A DNA stretch of 32,959 nucleotides from Acinetobacter sp. N54.MGS-139 (lineage in GTDB: Bacteria > Pseudomonadota > Gammaproteobacteria > Burkholderiales > Burkholderiaceae_F): the NCBI GenBank assembly GCA_000980495.1, contig LARN01000021.1, positions 1 to 32,959 on the forward strand, read 5' to 3'. The notes beneath the pieces are model-generated. The model saw only the letters and a list, made by a program, of their open reading frames with translations, had not been told where the DNA came from and did not search any database. The translations under genes and the position numbers were made by a program. Below, in pieces: positions 9,939 through 18,457 of the stretch (its first letter is position 1; the number at the start of each line of letters is the position of its first letter).

Positions 9939-9962
9939 TAAAATTCGTTTTTAATTAAACGA

Positions 9963-9990
9963 AGGGAGCTCTCGAGAGCTCCCTTTCTTT
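9963..9990 (+). terminator. Terminator of the cold-shock gene
   Basis: A 22-base perfect palindrome (9963-9984; arms AGGGAGCTCTC and GAGAGCTCCCT) is followed by TTCTTTT. Its T-rich tail runs straight into the leader of the DUF192 gene, whose ATG begins at 10003. Confidence 0.82.
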
Positions 9991-10002
9991 TCCGTTTTTG
10001 CC

Positions 10003-10452
10003 ATGACACCAAATATCAGAACCGCCCTCTTCTCCGCTGCTTTTGTCCTTCTCTCGAGCGTGCAATGTGCTTACGCAGCCGATGCGCTCAAAGTCATGGT
10101 AAAAGGCATCACGGTTCCTGTCGAAGTTGCCGCCGACAATGCCAGCCGAGAAAAAGGTCTGATGTTTCGCAAGCACCTGCCGGAGAACTCCGGAATGCTG
10201 TTCGTCATGGATCGAAACGATGCCGTCTGCATGTGGATGAAAAACACGCTCATCCCTCTTTCTGTTGCCTTTATCGATAAAGACGGCTTCATTATTAATA
10301 TTGAGAAGATGAAGCCGCTGACTCTTGACATCCACTGCAGCAAGGCCAAAGCGGTTTATGCACTGGAAATGAACGAATCCTGGTTTGAGAAAAATCACGT
10401 TAAACCCGGGGACAAGATATCCCGACTTCCTCTTCCGCCCCAGACAAACTAA
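10003..10452 (+). CDS. Secreted DUF192 family protein
   Basis: A 149-residue protein with a signal peptide (hydrophobic 7-22, likely cleavage after AYA near 26). The DUF192 core is clear: REKGLMFRKHLPENSGMLFVM, MWMKNTLIPLSVAFID, the H-containing segment LDIHCSKAKAVYALEMN, and a final KPGDKI. The family's molecular function is not established. The product is probably periplasmic. The ATG has no recognisable Shine-Dalgarno sequence and lies 18 bases after the stem of the cold-shock terminator, so expression may depend on readthrough or a promoter I cannot see. Confidence 0.9.
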   Translation: MTPNIRTALFSAAFVLLSSVQCAYAADALKVMVKGITVPVEVAADNASREKGLMFRKHLPENSGMLFVMDRNDAVCMWMKNTLIPLSVAFIDKDGFIINIEKMKPLTLDIHCSKAKAVYALEMNESWFEKNHVKPGDKISRLPLPPQTN

Positions 10453-10483
10453 AAGCCGGAACAAACCTTTTGTCTGTCCCGGC
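10447..10483 (-). terminator. Terminator of the flavoprotein gene
   Basis: Read on the minus strand, GCCGG-x-ACA pairs with TGT-x-CCGGC (10455-10483) and is followed by TTTTAGTTT. A second perfect hairpin (GGTTCGGC 10487-10494 with GCCGAACC 10501-10508) lies between it and the flavoprotein stop. The region separates two convergent genes. Confidence 0.6.
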
Positions 10484-10522
10484 CGTGGTTCGGCTTAATC
10501 GCCGAACCGCCCTCCTAAAAAG

Positions 10523-12070
10523 TTACTGCATCTTGGCGAAGTTTTCGCCGGCAATCATACCGAATGTCAGAGCATCGATAACTGCCACTGTACCGAGGCG
10601 AGAAGCGCCGTGCACGCCGCCCGCTACTTCACCGCCGGCATAGAGACCGGGGATCGGTTTGTGGGTATTGGCGGAAATGACTTCTGCGTTTTCATTGATC
10701 ATCACGCCGCCCATGGTGTGGTGGATCTTCGGGCTGACTTCGATGCCGTAGAAGGGAGCCTTGGAAACGTCGAGACCCTTGTTGAATGTAAGGATGCGGT
10801 GGAAGTCTTTGTCGTCGTTGGCTTTAACGTAGCCGTTGAATTTAGCGACTTCATCGAGCAGAGCCTGTTTGGGGATTCCGAAGGCATCAGCCAGCTGTTC
10901 AAGTGTGTCGAACTTCTTAACCGTACCCATTTCCAGCGGCAGCTTGACGAAGGACGGGTTGATCGCTTTGACGATAGCATCGTCGCAGATGGCGATCGGA
11001 TAGTTTTCGTCCGTACCGATGACTTTGAACAGAGCATCGGATTTGATCTTACGGCCGGCGTGTTCGTCCATGAAGCGTTTTCCGGTCTTTCTGTCAACAA
11101 CCAGACCTAAGTCCATGCAGGCGTGGTTGGTGAAGTTAACGGAAACACCGAAGCCTTTTTCACGCGGGTTGCAGTACGGAAGGAACTGCAGCCAGCAAAG
11201 CTGAACAGGCTGAGCACCGATACCCAAGGCTTTGATCAGCACACCGGCAGTCGCGCCCGGCTGGTTGGTGGAGTCTGTGGTAGGAACAACGCGAGGATCC
11301 TGAGCCTGACGGAAGAAGATGTCGCGGGAGAAACCGCCGGCAGCCAGCATTACGCCGTTTTTTGCTTTAACAGTAGCAGGACGACCGCTCTTGTTTTCGA
11401 TATCGTCGCTCTGCAATTTAGAGTCAAAGCGATAGCCCTTGCGATAGGTCACTCCGACAACACGACCGTTTTCGTCCAGGATGAAGTCATCGAACTTAGC
11501 ACGAGTCATGATCTTGACGTTGGGGAGCTTCTTGAGTTCGTTGTGCATCGGAATGATGTATCCGGATCCGGTACCGGCCTTGATTTCATAAGAACGAGGA
11601 ACGGAGTGACCGGCTTCGAAGAGCATCTTGTTGGGGACGAATTCGCAGCCGCAGTCTACGACCATCTTGATGGTGTCGTTGCAGCGGTCGGCAATGGTGC
11701 CGAGCAGGTTCGGATAGTTGATGCCAAGACCGTCCTTCAAGCAGTCAGCAATGAAGAGTTCTTTGCTGTCTTTGATGCCTTGAGCTGCCTGGACGGGGTT
11801 GACCGGGCAAGCGACGTTGCCGCCGCAGATTGCGGAGTTGCCGCCGACGGTCGGCATTTTTTCAAGGATCAGGACTTTCTTGCCTGCCTGGCCGGCTTTC
11901 AGGGCGCAAGCCATACCGGCAAAACCGGAACCGATGATAACGACGTCATATTCGTCATCGAATTTAGCAACGGAAGAAGCAGGAACTCCGGCGTGTGCGG
12001 CAGCGGCAGAAGTAATGGCAGCAGCGGCAGCACCGGCCAATTTAAGGAAGTCACGGCGGTTAGTACTCAT
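10523..12070 (-). CDS. Tat-exported flavocytochrome c-type FAD reductase (fumarate reductase-like)
   Basis: A 515-residue flavoprotein of the fumarate/urocanate reductase family. It has a Tat signal (NRRDFLKLAG, RR at 5-6) with an Ala-rich h-region, the FAD-binding GSGFAG (47-52), GGNSAICGGN, and a C-terminal GEVAGGVHGASRLG. Compared with Shewanella Fcc3 from memory, three catalytic residues appear conserved: Arg in KRFMDEHAGRK (about R340), His in HTMGG (H451) and Arg in GASRLG (R491). The substrate-clamping His of the Fcc3 HPT motif is not seen in the corresponding stretch (near QLCWLQFLPYC), so the substrate may not be fumarate. There is no haem domain in the chain; a tetrahaem cytochrome is encoded divergently and is the likely electron donor. 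GGAG lies eight bases before the ATG. Confidence 0.88.
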   Translation of the reverse strand: MSTNRRDFLKLAGAAAAAITSAAAAHAGVPASSVAKFDDEYDVVIIGSGFAGMACALKAGQAGKKVLILEKMPTVGGNSAICGGNVACPVNPVQAAQGIKDSKELFIADCLKDGLGINYPNLLGTIADRCNDTIKMVVDCGCEFVPNKMLFEAGHSVPRSYEIKAGTGSGYIIPMHNELKKLPNVKIMTRAKFDDFILDENGRVVGVTYRKGYRFDSKLQSDDIENKSGRPATVKAKNGVMLAAGGFSRDIFFRQAQDPRVVPTTDSTNQPGATAGVLIKALGIGAQPVQLCWLQFLPYCNPREKGFGVSVNFTNHACMDLGLVVDRKTGKRFMDEHAGRKIKSDALFKVIGTDENYPIAICDDAIVKAINPSFVKLPLEMGTVKKFDTLEQLADAFGIPKQALLDEVAKFNGYVKANDDKDFHRILTFNKGLDVSKAPFYGIEVSPKIHHTMGGVMINENAEVISANTHKPIPGLYAGGEVAGGVHGASRLGTVAVIDALTFGMIAGENFAKMQ

Positions 12071-12117
12071 CTTATTTACTCCGAAAGGATTTAAAGGGAA
12101 TTTTGTTTTGAAACCGT

Positions 12118-12131
12118 GGATCGTTTGATCC
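12118..12131. promoter_or_regulatory. Inverted repeat in the flavoprotein leader
   Basis: GGATC-GTTT-GATCC is a perfect five-base-arm inverted repeat about 50 bases upstream of the flavoprotein ATG. It could be an operator or a leader hairpin. Confidence 0.35.
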
Positions 12132-12169
12132 GATGCGCACAGTCTAGGAAAGTTCAAAAAAGTCGAATA

Positions 12170-12197
12170 TGTACTTTGGTACATGTACCTTGGTACA
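12170..12197. promoter_or_regulatory. Two abutting 14-bp palindromes (putative operator)
   Basis: TGTACTTTGGTACA (12170-12183) is followed with no gap by TGTACCTTGGTACA (12184-12197). Both have TGTAC/GTACA arms; the second has six-base arms around TT. They lie three bases upstream of the -35 of the cytochrome promoter and between the two divergent genes. That is the position expected for a regulator controlling both. The cognate regulator is unknown and no regulator gene is adjacent. Confidence 0.6.
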
Positions 12198-12199
12198 GA

Positions 12200-12228
12200 T
12201 TGAAAAGCGGTCTGCGGACTTCAATAAT
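12200..12228 (+). promoter_or_regulatory. Promoter of the tetrahaem cytochrome gene
   Basis: TTGAAA (12200-12205), a 17-base spacer and AATAAT (12223-12228) form a good sigma-70 promoter. The start would fall near 12235, about 50 bases before the ATG. Confidence 0.6.
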
Positions 12229-12285
12229 AGAAAAAACGAAATCGCAAAAAAATCGGAAATTTAAAAATTCCTCTCGGAGAAGATT

Positions 12286-12633
12286 ATGAAAAAAACAGCA
12301 TCTTTACTGGTTGTTCTTGCTGCCTTCTTCACGATGTCTTCGGCCTTTTCCGCCGAGACTCCGAAGTTCGGCGCCGATCGCCACGTTGCCCGCGGTATGG
12401 CTTGCGCCTCCTGTCACGGTCCTGACGGAAAGAGTCCTGAATATCCTGATCAGGAAACTTGTCTGAAGTGCCATCAGAAAGACGCTTTAGTTGAAAAAAC
12501 AAAAGCCATCGGGCCGGTTAACCCGCACAAAGCGCCTCACAACGGCGAATGCACCTTATGTCATCTGCAGCATGAAGCACCCGTGAACTACTGTGCCGAA
12601 TGCCATCCGCAGTTCAAGTTCAATCCTAATTAA
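12286..12633 (+). CDS. Periplasmic tetrahaem cytochrome c
   Basis: A 115-residue protein with a signal peptide (hydrophobic 5-20, likely cleavage after AFSA near 23) and four CxxCH haem-attachment sites: C40-C43-H44, C59-C62-H63, C89-C92-H93 and C103-C106-H107. Extra histidines (33, 81, 85, 96) could be the distal ligands. Size and spacing resemble the tetrahaem domain fused to the flavin domain in Shewanella Fcc3 and the small tetrahaem cytochromes of that group. With the divergent flavoprotein it most likely forms a two-component flavocytochrome c. CGGAG lies six bases before the ATG. Confidence 0.9.
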   Translation: MKKTASLLVVLAAFFTMSSAFSAETPKFGADRHVARGMACASCHGPDGKSPEYPDQETCLKCHQKDALVEKTKAIGPVNPHKAPHNGECTLCHLQHEAPVNYCAECHPQFKFNPN

Positions 12634-12672
12634 CGGAACCTTTTTGATTTCTCCTTGGTTTTTAGAAGCGAA

Positions 12673-12708
12673 GGCCGGACATTTAGTCCGGCCCCGCTTT
12701 CTTTTTTT
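12673..12708 (+). terminator. Terminator of the cytochrome gene
   Basis: GGCCGGAC (12673-12680) pairs with GTCCGGCC (12686-12693) around ATTTA. A T-rich tail including seven Ts follows. Confidence 0.85.
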
Positions 12709-12711
12709 GTC

Positions 12712-12737
12712 TTCATTCCGAGTGTTTTCGGAATGAA
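12712..12737. other. Perfect hairpin downstream of sodB
   Basis: TTCATTCCGA (12712-12721) pairs with TCGGAATGAA (12728-12737) around a six-base loop. It lies 12 bases past the sodB stop (minus strand) but is not followed by a T run in that direction. It may be a 3'-end-protecting hairpin rather than a classic terminator. Confidence 0.55.
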
Positions 12738-12749
12738 ATCGTCAAAGGA

Positions 12750-13334
12750 TTATTTATAGTTCTTTGCAGCGAAATCCCAGTTCACAAGGTGCTGCAGGAA
12801 CGTCTGAACAAAGGTGACGCGCATATTGTAGTAATCCAAATAATATGCATGTTCCCAAACGTCGCAGGTGATCAGCGGAACATCCGTTCCGGTGATCGGT
12901 GTGCCGGCATTGCTTGTATTGACGATATCAAGCGTGCCGTCTTCTTTTTCAACCAGCCAAGTCCAGCCGGAACCGAAGTTGCCGACAGCGCTCTTTGTAA
13001 AGGCGTCTGCGAATGCGTCGTAGCTGCCCCATTTAGCATTGATCTGAGCAGCAATCACATCGGTAGGCTGGCCGCCGCCGTTCGGTTTCAAGCTGTTCCA
13101 AAAGAAAGTGTGGTTAAAGCACTGAGCGGCGTTGTTAAAAATCGGACCGCTCTGCGTTGTGCGAATGATTTCTTCCAAAGGCATCGTTTCATAGTCCGTG
13201 CCTTTGATGAGGTTATTCAGGGTGTCGTTGTAGGCTTTGTTGTGCTTACCGTAGTGATAGGAAAGCGTCTTAGAACTCATGTACGGTTCAAGAGCGTCCA
13301 TTGCAAAGGGAAGCGGGGGTACTGTAAATGCCAT
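12750..13334 (-). CDS. sodB: Superoxide dismutase, iron type
   Basis: A 194-residue Fe/Mn-family superoxide dismutase converting superoxide to oxygen and peroxide. Metal ligands are H27, H75, D158 and H162 (in DVWEHAYYLDY). The AAQ of NNAAQCFNHTFFW places the outer-sphere Gln (Q71) where Fe-type enzymes have it. No signal peptide, so cytoplasmic. TAAGGAG lies upstream of the ATG at 13334; an in-frame ATG at 13367 has no ribosome-binding site. It begins 51 bases after xseA on the same strand, so it is either co-transcribed with xseA or has a promoter inside the xseA end. Confidence 0.96.
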   Translation of the reverse strand: MAFTVPPLPFAMDALEPYMSSKTLSYHYGKHNKAYNDTLNNLIKGTDYETMPLEEIIRTTQSGPIFNNAAQCFNHTFFWNSLKPNGGGQPTDVIAAQINAKWGSYDAFADAFTKSAVGNFGSGWTWLVEKEDGTLDIVNTSNAGTPITGTDVPLITCDVWEHAYYLDYYNMRVTFVQTFLQHLVNWDFAAKNYK

Positions 13335-13385
13335 AACTTTAATCTCCTTAATTCTTGCGCAGACCATTATGATATGCAGACACCC

Positions 13386-15119
13386 TTAGTCCTTCTTTAT
13401 CTCCCCAACTCGAGCAACAAAAGCTCCGTCCTTCATCATGACCTCAATATCCGAGCCCTCTTTCAGCTCACTGACCGACATCACGGGCTTGCCGCCGCGA
13501 TAGATAAAAGCGCTGTTGCCGCGGATTTGCTTGGCTGGATCTAACAACTCCCAGACTTGTTCCAAACTGCGCAGACGGATGGTGTCCTTTTCAAACTTTT
13601 GAATCAGGCTGTTGCGCACTGAAGTACAAGCTGCATTTAAAGGTGCTCGATCCAACTTAGGGCGAGATCTTCTTAACCAGGAAGATTCTTTTAGAAGTTC
13701 CTTTCGATTTGCAGCGATTGTCGACTGTACAACACCTGAAATCAAAGAAAAAATTTCATTGCATCTTGATTCCTGCGCTCCGAAGGCATACGTCATTTGC
13801 GGAGAGACCAAGCGGAGAGAGTCTCCTGCTGAACGAAGAATTCCGTTCATTGCCGTCCTAAAGTTGTCAGAGAAGACGCCTACCTCTCCGCGGCTCAGTC
13901 TTAAGCGTGAATCTTGGGAATTGCTAATGGCTACAAAAATCAAATCAACTCGGTTCTGAAGAGAGGTCGTATCCAATCGGAAAACCGGAGAAGCCGCCTG
14001 AAGCCTTTTTTCATACGGTTCAATGAAACGGCTCGGAGAGATAAAGTAGCGAGCGGCAAATTTTTCTCTTTCAAGCGAAGAAGAGAGAGATTTCCGCATA
14101 TCGAGCTGAAGTCTGGTTCTCAAAAACGTCAGGTTTTGGCGGTAATAGTCCAGCACCGGGCGCTGAAGATACGAAACCGCGGACAGGCGATGGCGGAAGG
14201 TTTCCAAAAAGGTCTGAGGATTTTCAAACGGCCGCGATTCATTTTCCACGTCTTGAAGCGCTCGATTGAATTGATTCTCAAAGGAGCGGTGAAGCAAGTT
14301 CCACGCCGAGTCGATTTCATAGAACAAGACGGATTGCTTTTCCGCGGCCGCTTCAGCCGCTCCGGTCGGTGTGGGTGCACGAAAATCCGCTGCAAAATCT
14401 GCAATAGTCGTATCGGTCTCATGGCCAATGCCCGAAATGATCGGAATATGGCTATTGACGATCGCCTCGGCGACAATTTTCTCATTAAAGCACCACAAGT
14501 CTTCGAGTGATCCGCCGCCGCGAACCAGCAGCAGGACATCCGCTTTGTTGTCCGAATTCGCTTTATTGATTCTCTGAACGATCTCGGCCTCGGCACCCTT
14601 TCCCTGGACGGCCGTGTGATAAAGGAGGACTCTAACGTAAGGTGCACGCTCCCGAAGGCGATTCATCACATCCTGCAGCGCAGCTCCCGTTCTGCTCGTG
14701 ATAATTCCGATCGTGCGGGGCACCCGCGGAATCGGCTTCTTTCGGTTTTGATCAAACCATCCTAAGGCTGCCAATTCGTTTTTTAAACGAAGGAAAAGTT
14801 CATAAAGTTTTCCCTCCCCGGCAGCTTCAATCTTCGAACAAATAAATGTTAATTTCCCGCTTCCGGGATAAAGATTCGGTTTTCCTGTGACTCGAACTTT
14901 GTCGCCAACCTTGAAGACACCGCGCACGGAGTAAAGTTTCCCCCGAAACATCGCGCAGGAAAGCACCGCTTCTTCGTCTTTAATTGAAAAATACCAGTGT
15001 CCGCTTGAAGCTTTCGTCGAAGATGAAATCTCCCCTTCAACAGCCACTGATTCGAACTGTTCAAATGACAAATTAACGATGTCTACAAACTGCGTGACAG
15101 AGAAGGCTTTATCGGACAT
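13386..15119 (-). CDS. xseA: Exodeoxyribonuclease VII large subunit
   Basis: A 577-residue catalytic subunit of ExoVII, which degrades single-stranded DNA to short oligonucleotides. The N-terminal OB fold (about 5-105) begins FSVTQFVDIVNLSFEQ and contains GHWYFSIKD. The central catalytic domain shows IGIITSRTGAALQDV, LLVRGGGSLEDLW, and GIGHETDTTIADFAADFRAPTPTGAAE. The rest is the long C-terminal coiled region that recruits the small subunit. It is over 100 residues longer than the 456-residue E. coli protein, with the extra length in the C-terminal half. No xseB is present here. No clear ribosome-binding site precedes the ATG. Confidence 0.95.
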   Translation of the reverse strand: MSDKAFSVTQFVDIVNLSFEQFESVAVEGEISSSTKASSGHWYFSIKDEEAVLSCAMFRGKLYSVRGVFKVGDKVRVTGKPNLYPGSGKLTFICSKIEAAGEGKLYELFLRLKNELAALGWFDQNRKKPIPRVPRTIGIITSRTGAALQDVMNRLRERAPYVRVLLYHTAVQGKGAEAEIVQRINKANSDNKADVLLLVRGGGSLEDLWCFNEKIVAEAIVNSHIPIISGIGHETDTTIADFAADFRAPTPTGAAEAAAEKQSVLFYEIDSAWNLLHRSFENQFNRALQDVENESRPFENPQTFLETFRHRLSAVSYLQRPVLDYYRQNLTFLRTRLQLDMRKSLSSSLEREKFAARYFISPSRFIEPYEKRLQAASPVFRLDTTSLQNRVDLIFVAISNSQDSRLRLSRGEVGVFSDNFRTAMNGILRSAGDSLRLVSPQMTYAFGAQESRCNEIFSLISGVVQSTIAANRKELLKESSWLRRSRPKLDRAPLNAACTSVRNSLIQKFEKDTIRLRSLEQVWELLDPAKQIRGNSAFIYRGGKPVMSVSELKEGSDIEVMMKDGAFVARVGEIKKD

Positions 15120-15184
15120 TTTATTGTTTATGTGCTAAATACAAGGAGCGAGTGAGATTGCAAAATTTCCATTTGCTTCACAAG

Positions 15185-15590
15185 TTACTCACAATTTTAT
15201 TCACATTTTCAACAGCCCGAATTCGAAGAATAAAAAAATTATCCACTCAATGAGAGAATTTGTTAATACATTGATTTATAAAGATTTTATTTTCAAAAAT
15301 TACCTCCCTATCAATTCTTTTCTGCTTTTTCGCTGCGAAATCAAGTCACTTCTCACCGAGTTATTCACAAAGTTATTAACAATGAAACGACCTCTAAATT
15401 TCATAACTTCTTGAGTACTCGGCAAATAATTATTTTGTGTTTTGCTCAAAATACTATTGACTTTTGAAGTAAAGGTTTTACCTAGGTTTTGTAACTTTCA
15501 GATGAAACTTGAAAATTTAGGAAGCGCTCGCTGAAATAATGAGTTATCGGCAGTTTTCCACACTATCAAGTTAAAATGATCTTTTATTTT
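15185..15590 (+). other. DnaA-box cluster, candidate replication-origin-like region
   Basis: The 484-base AT-rich gap between the divergent xseA and lpxK genes holds no gene. On the plus strand I read TTACTCACA (15185), TTATTCACA (15197), TTATCCACT (15239), TTATTCACA (15361), TTATTAACA (15373) and TTTTCCACA (15554). These equal or nearly equal the DnaA-box consensus TTATNCACA. GATCTTTTATTTT (15578-15590) matches the E. coli oriC 13-mer consensus GATCTNTTNTTTT at every fixed position. AT-rich blocks such as 15264-15300 could be unwinding elements. Whether this is oriC, a DnaA-titrating or reactivating site, or chance in AT-rich DNA cannot be settled by eye. dnaA and dnaN are not in the window. 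Confidence 0.5.
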
Positions 15591-15603
15591 TTGCTTCACG
15601 GCA

Positions 15604-16650
15604 ATGCAAGTACAACTAGAAACGTTTCTGCATAAACAATGGGATCGCAAAGGTCTGATTTCCTGGCTGCTCCTGCCCGCTTCTGCGGTATTTCTCTCCA
15701 TGGCAGCCTCACGGCGTCGTAAAACCATTCCCGTTAAAGTCGGAGTGCCTGTCGTAGTCGTCGGCAATATTTATGTCGGAGGAACCGGGAAGACCCCGGT
15801 CACCATCGCTTTAGTCAAGGATCTGAAAGAACGCGGCTGGAATCCCGGCATCATCTCCCGCGGTTACCGCGGCAAAGCAGAATCTCCGGTTGAAGTTCGC
15901 CTCGACAGTAATCCCGACATCGTCGGCGATGAACCCTTGCTGATAAAAAAAGCCACCGATGCACCCACGTTTGTCTGCCCGAAACGTGTTGCAGCCGCCG
16001 AAGCTTTGCTGAAAGCCTACCCGACCGTCAACGTCATCATCAGTGACGACGGCCTTCAGCACTACTCCCTTCACCGTGACGTGGAATTAGCCGTCGTCGG
16101 TGCCCGCGGCTTAGGAAACGGCTGGGTTCTTCCTGCCGGTCCTTTGCGTGAACCGCCCTCCCGTCTTGATGAAGTCGATGCGATTGTGTTGAACGCTACG
16201 GAAGACGTCGTGACATCTTCTACACCTCGCTACGTTGCGACAAGCGGATTCACCAATGCAATCAATTACGCTACCGGAGAGATCGTCTCCTTGGATACGC
16301 TTTCGAGAATGCAGTTTAAAAAGGGACTGAAGGCCGTTGCCATGGCGGGTATCGCCGTCCCGGAAAGATTCTTCTCCATGCTGAAGGCCCACGGATTGGA
16401 AGTGCGCCCGATCGCCTTACCGGACCATTACGACTATTCCAAAAATCCTTTCAAAGACTGCGAAGCAGATCTCATCTTCATTACGGAAAAGGACGCCGTC
16501 AAATGCCGCAAGCACGCCGATCTGAAAAAAGATGAGCGGATTTACGTGGTCCCGCTGGAAACCAAGCTCGACAAATTTCTTGTGGATTTTGTCGAAAAGA
16601 AAATCACTGCCGCAGCTAAGAAGAGCAAAGAAGCTGCTCAGCAACTCTAA
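15604..16650 (+). CDS. lpxK: Tetraacyldisaccharide 4'-kinase
   Basis: A 348-residue inner-membrane-associated kinase that phosphorylates the 4' position of the lipid A disaccharide to give lipid IVA. It has an N-terminal hydrophobic stretch (about 18-35), the Walker A loop in VGNIYVGGTGKTP (53-65), the RGYRG motif, and ISDDGLQHY with the catalytic Asp pair region. Length is slightly above E. coli LpxK (328). The ATG at 15604 lacks a clear Shine-Dalgarno sequence and has a U-rich leader. It heads a lipid A/Kdo unit with Trm112 and kdsB. Confidence 0.95.
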   Translation: MQVQLETFLHKQWDRKGLISWLLLPASAVFLSMAASRRRKTIPVKVGVPVVVVGNIYVGGTGKTPVTIALVKDLKERGWNPGIISRGYRGKAESPVEVRLDSNPDIVGDEPLLIKKATDAPTFVCPKRVAAAEALLKAYPTVNVIISDDGLQHYSLHRDVELAVVGARGLGNGWVLPAGPLREPPSRLDEVDAIVLNATEDVVTSSTPRYVATSGFTNAINYATGEIVSLDTLSRMQFKKGLKAVAMAGIAVPERFFSMLKAHGLEVRPIALPDHYDYSKNPFKDCEADLIFITEKDAVKCRKHADLKKDERIYVVPLETKLDKFLVDFVEKKITAAAKKSKEAAQQL

Positions 16651-16661
16651 ACGGAATGCTT

Positions 16662-16852
16662 ATGGATGCAAAAATTACCGAAATTTTAGTTTGCCCTCTC
16701 TGTAAGGGTCCGCTGCTTTGGAACGAAAAGAAAAAAGAGTTTTACTGCCGTTCCGACATGAAGGCCTTCCCCGTCATTGACGACATCCCCTGCATGGTCC
16801 CGACTGAAGCTCGAGAAATGAAGGAAGAAGAAATCGAGGAACTGGATAAAAA

Positions 16853-16856
<4 letters not shown>
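16662..16856 (+). CDS. Trm112 family protein
   Basis: A 64-residue zinc-ribbon-like protein of the Trm112/YcaR family. It has CPLCKGPL at the N-terminus, a third Cys in FYCRSDMKAFPVIDDIP, and an acidic/charged tail. Eukaryotic Trm112 activates methyltransferases; the bacterial role is not settled. GGA lies six bases before the ATG at 16662; another ATG at 16656 is in frame. The last four bases overlap the kdsB start (ATGA). lpxK-Trm112-kdsB is a conserved proteobacterial order. Confidence 0.9.
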
Positions 16857-18387
<1,531 letters not shown>

Positions 18388-18411
18388 TTTTTAGCACTAT
18401 TCGATGATTGT

Positions 18412-18445
18412 TTGGCATCCGCCTTCGGGCGGACTGCCAATTTTT
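18412..18445 (+). terminator. Terminator of adk, immediately before galE
   Basis: TTGGCATCCGCC (18412-18423) pairs with GGCGGA-C-TGCCAA (18428-18440) around a UUCG tetraloop with one bulged base, then TTTTTATTTT. The T-rich tail is also the galE leader; the galE ATG begins at 18458. Confidence 0.88.
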
Positions 18446-18457
18446 ATTTTGCGGACT

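Noticed and set aside
11123..12094. 323-codon open frame on the plus strand
   Set aside because: It is antisense to the flavoprotein gene, which has clear FAD and catalytic motifs.
12750..13544. Plus-strand open frame of 251 codons (12789-13544) over sodB
   Set aside because: Antisense to sodB and the xseA end, both with full catalytic motifs.
15131..15139. TGTGCTAAA as a reverse-strand DnaA box
   Set aside because: Two mismatches to TGTGNATAA; counted as background.
15120..15603. Hidden small gene between xseA and lpxK
   Set aside because: The region is AT-rich with frequent stops and no start with a ribosome-binding site; the DnaA-box pattern explains it better.
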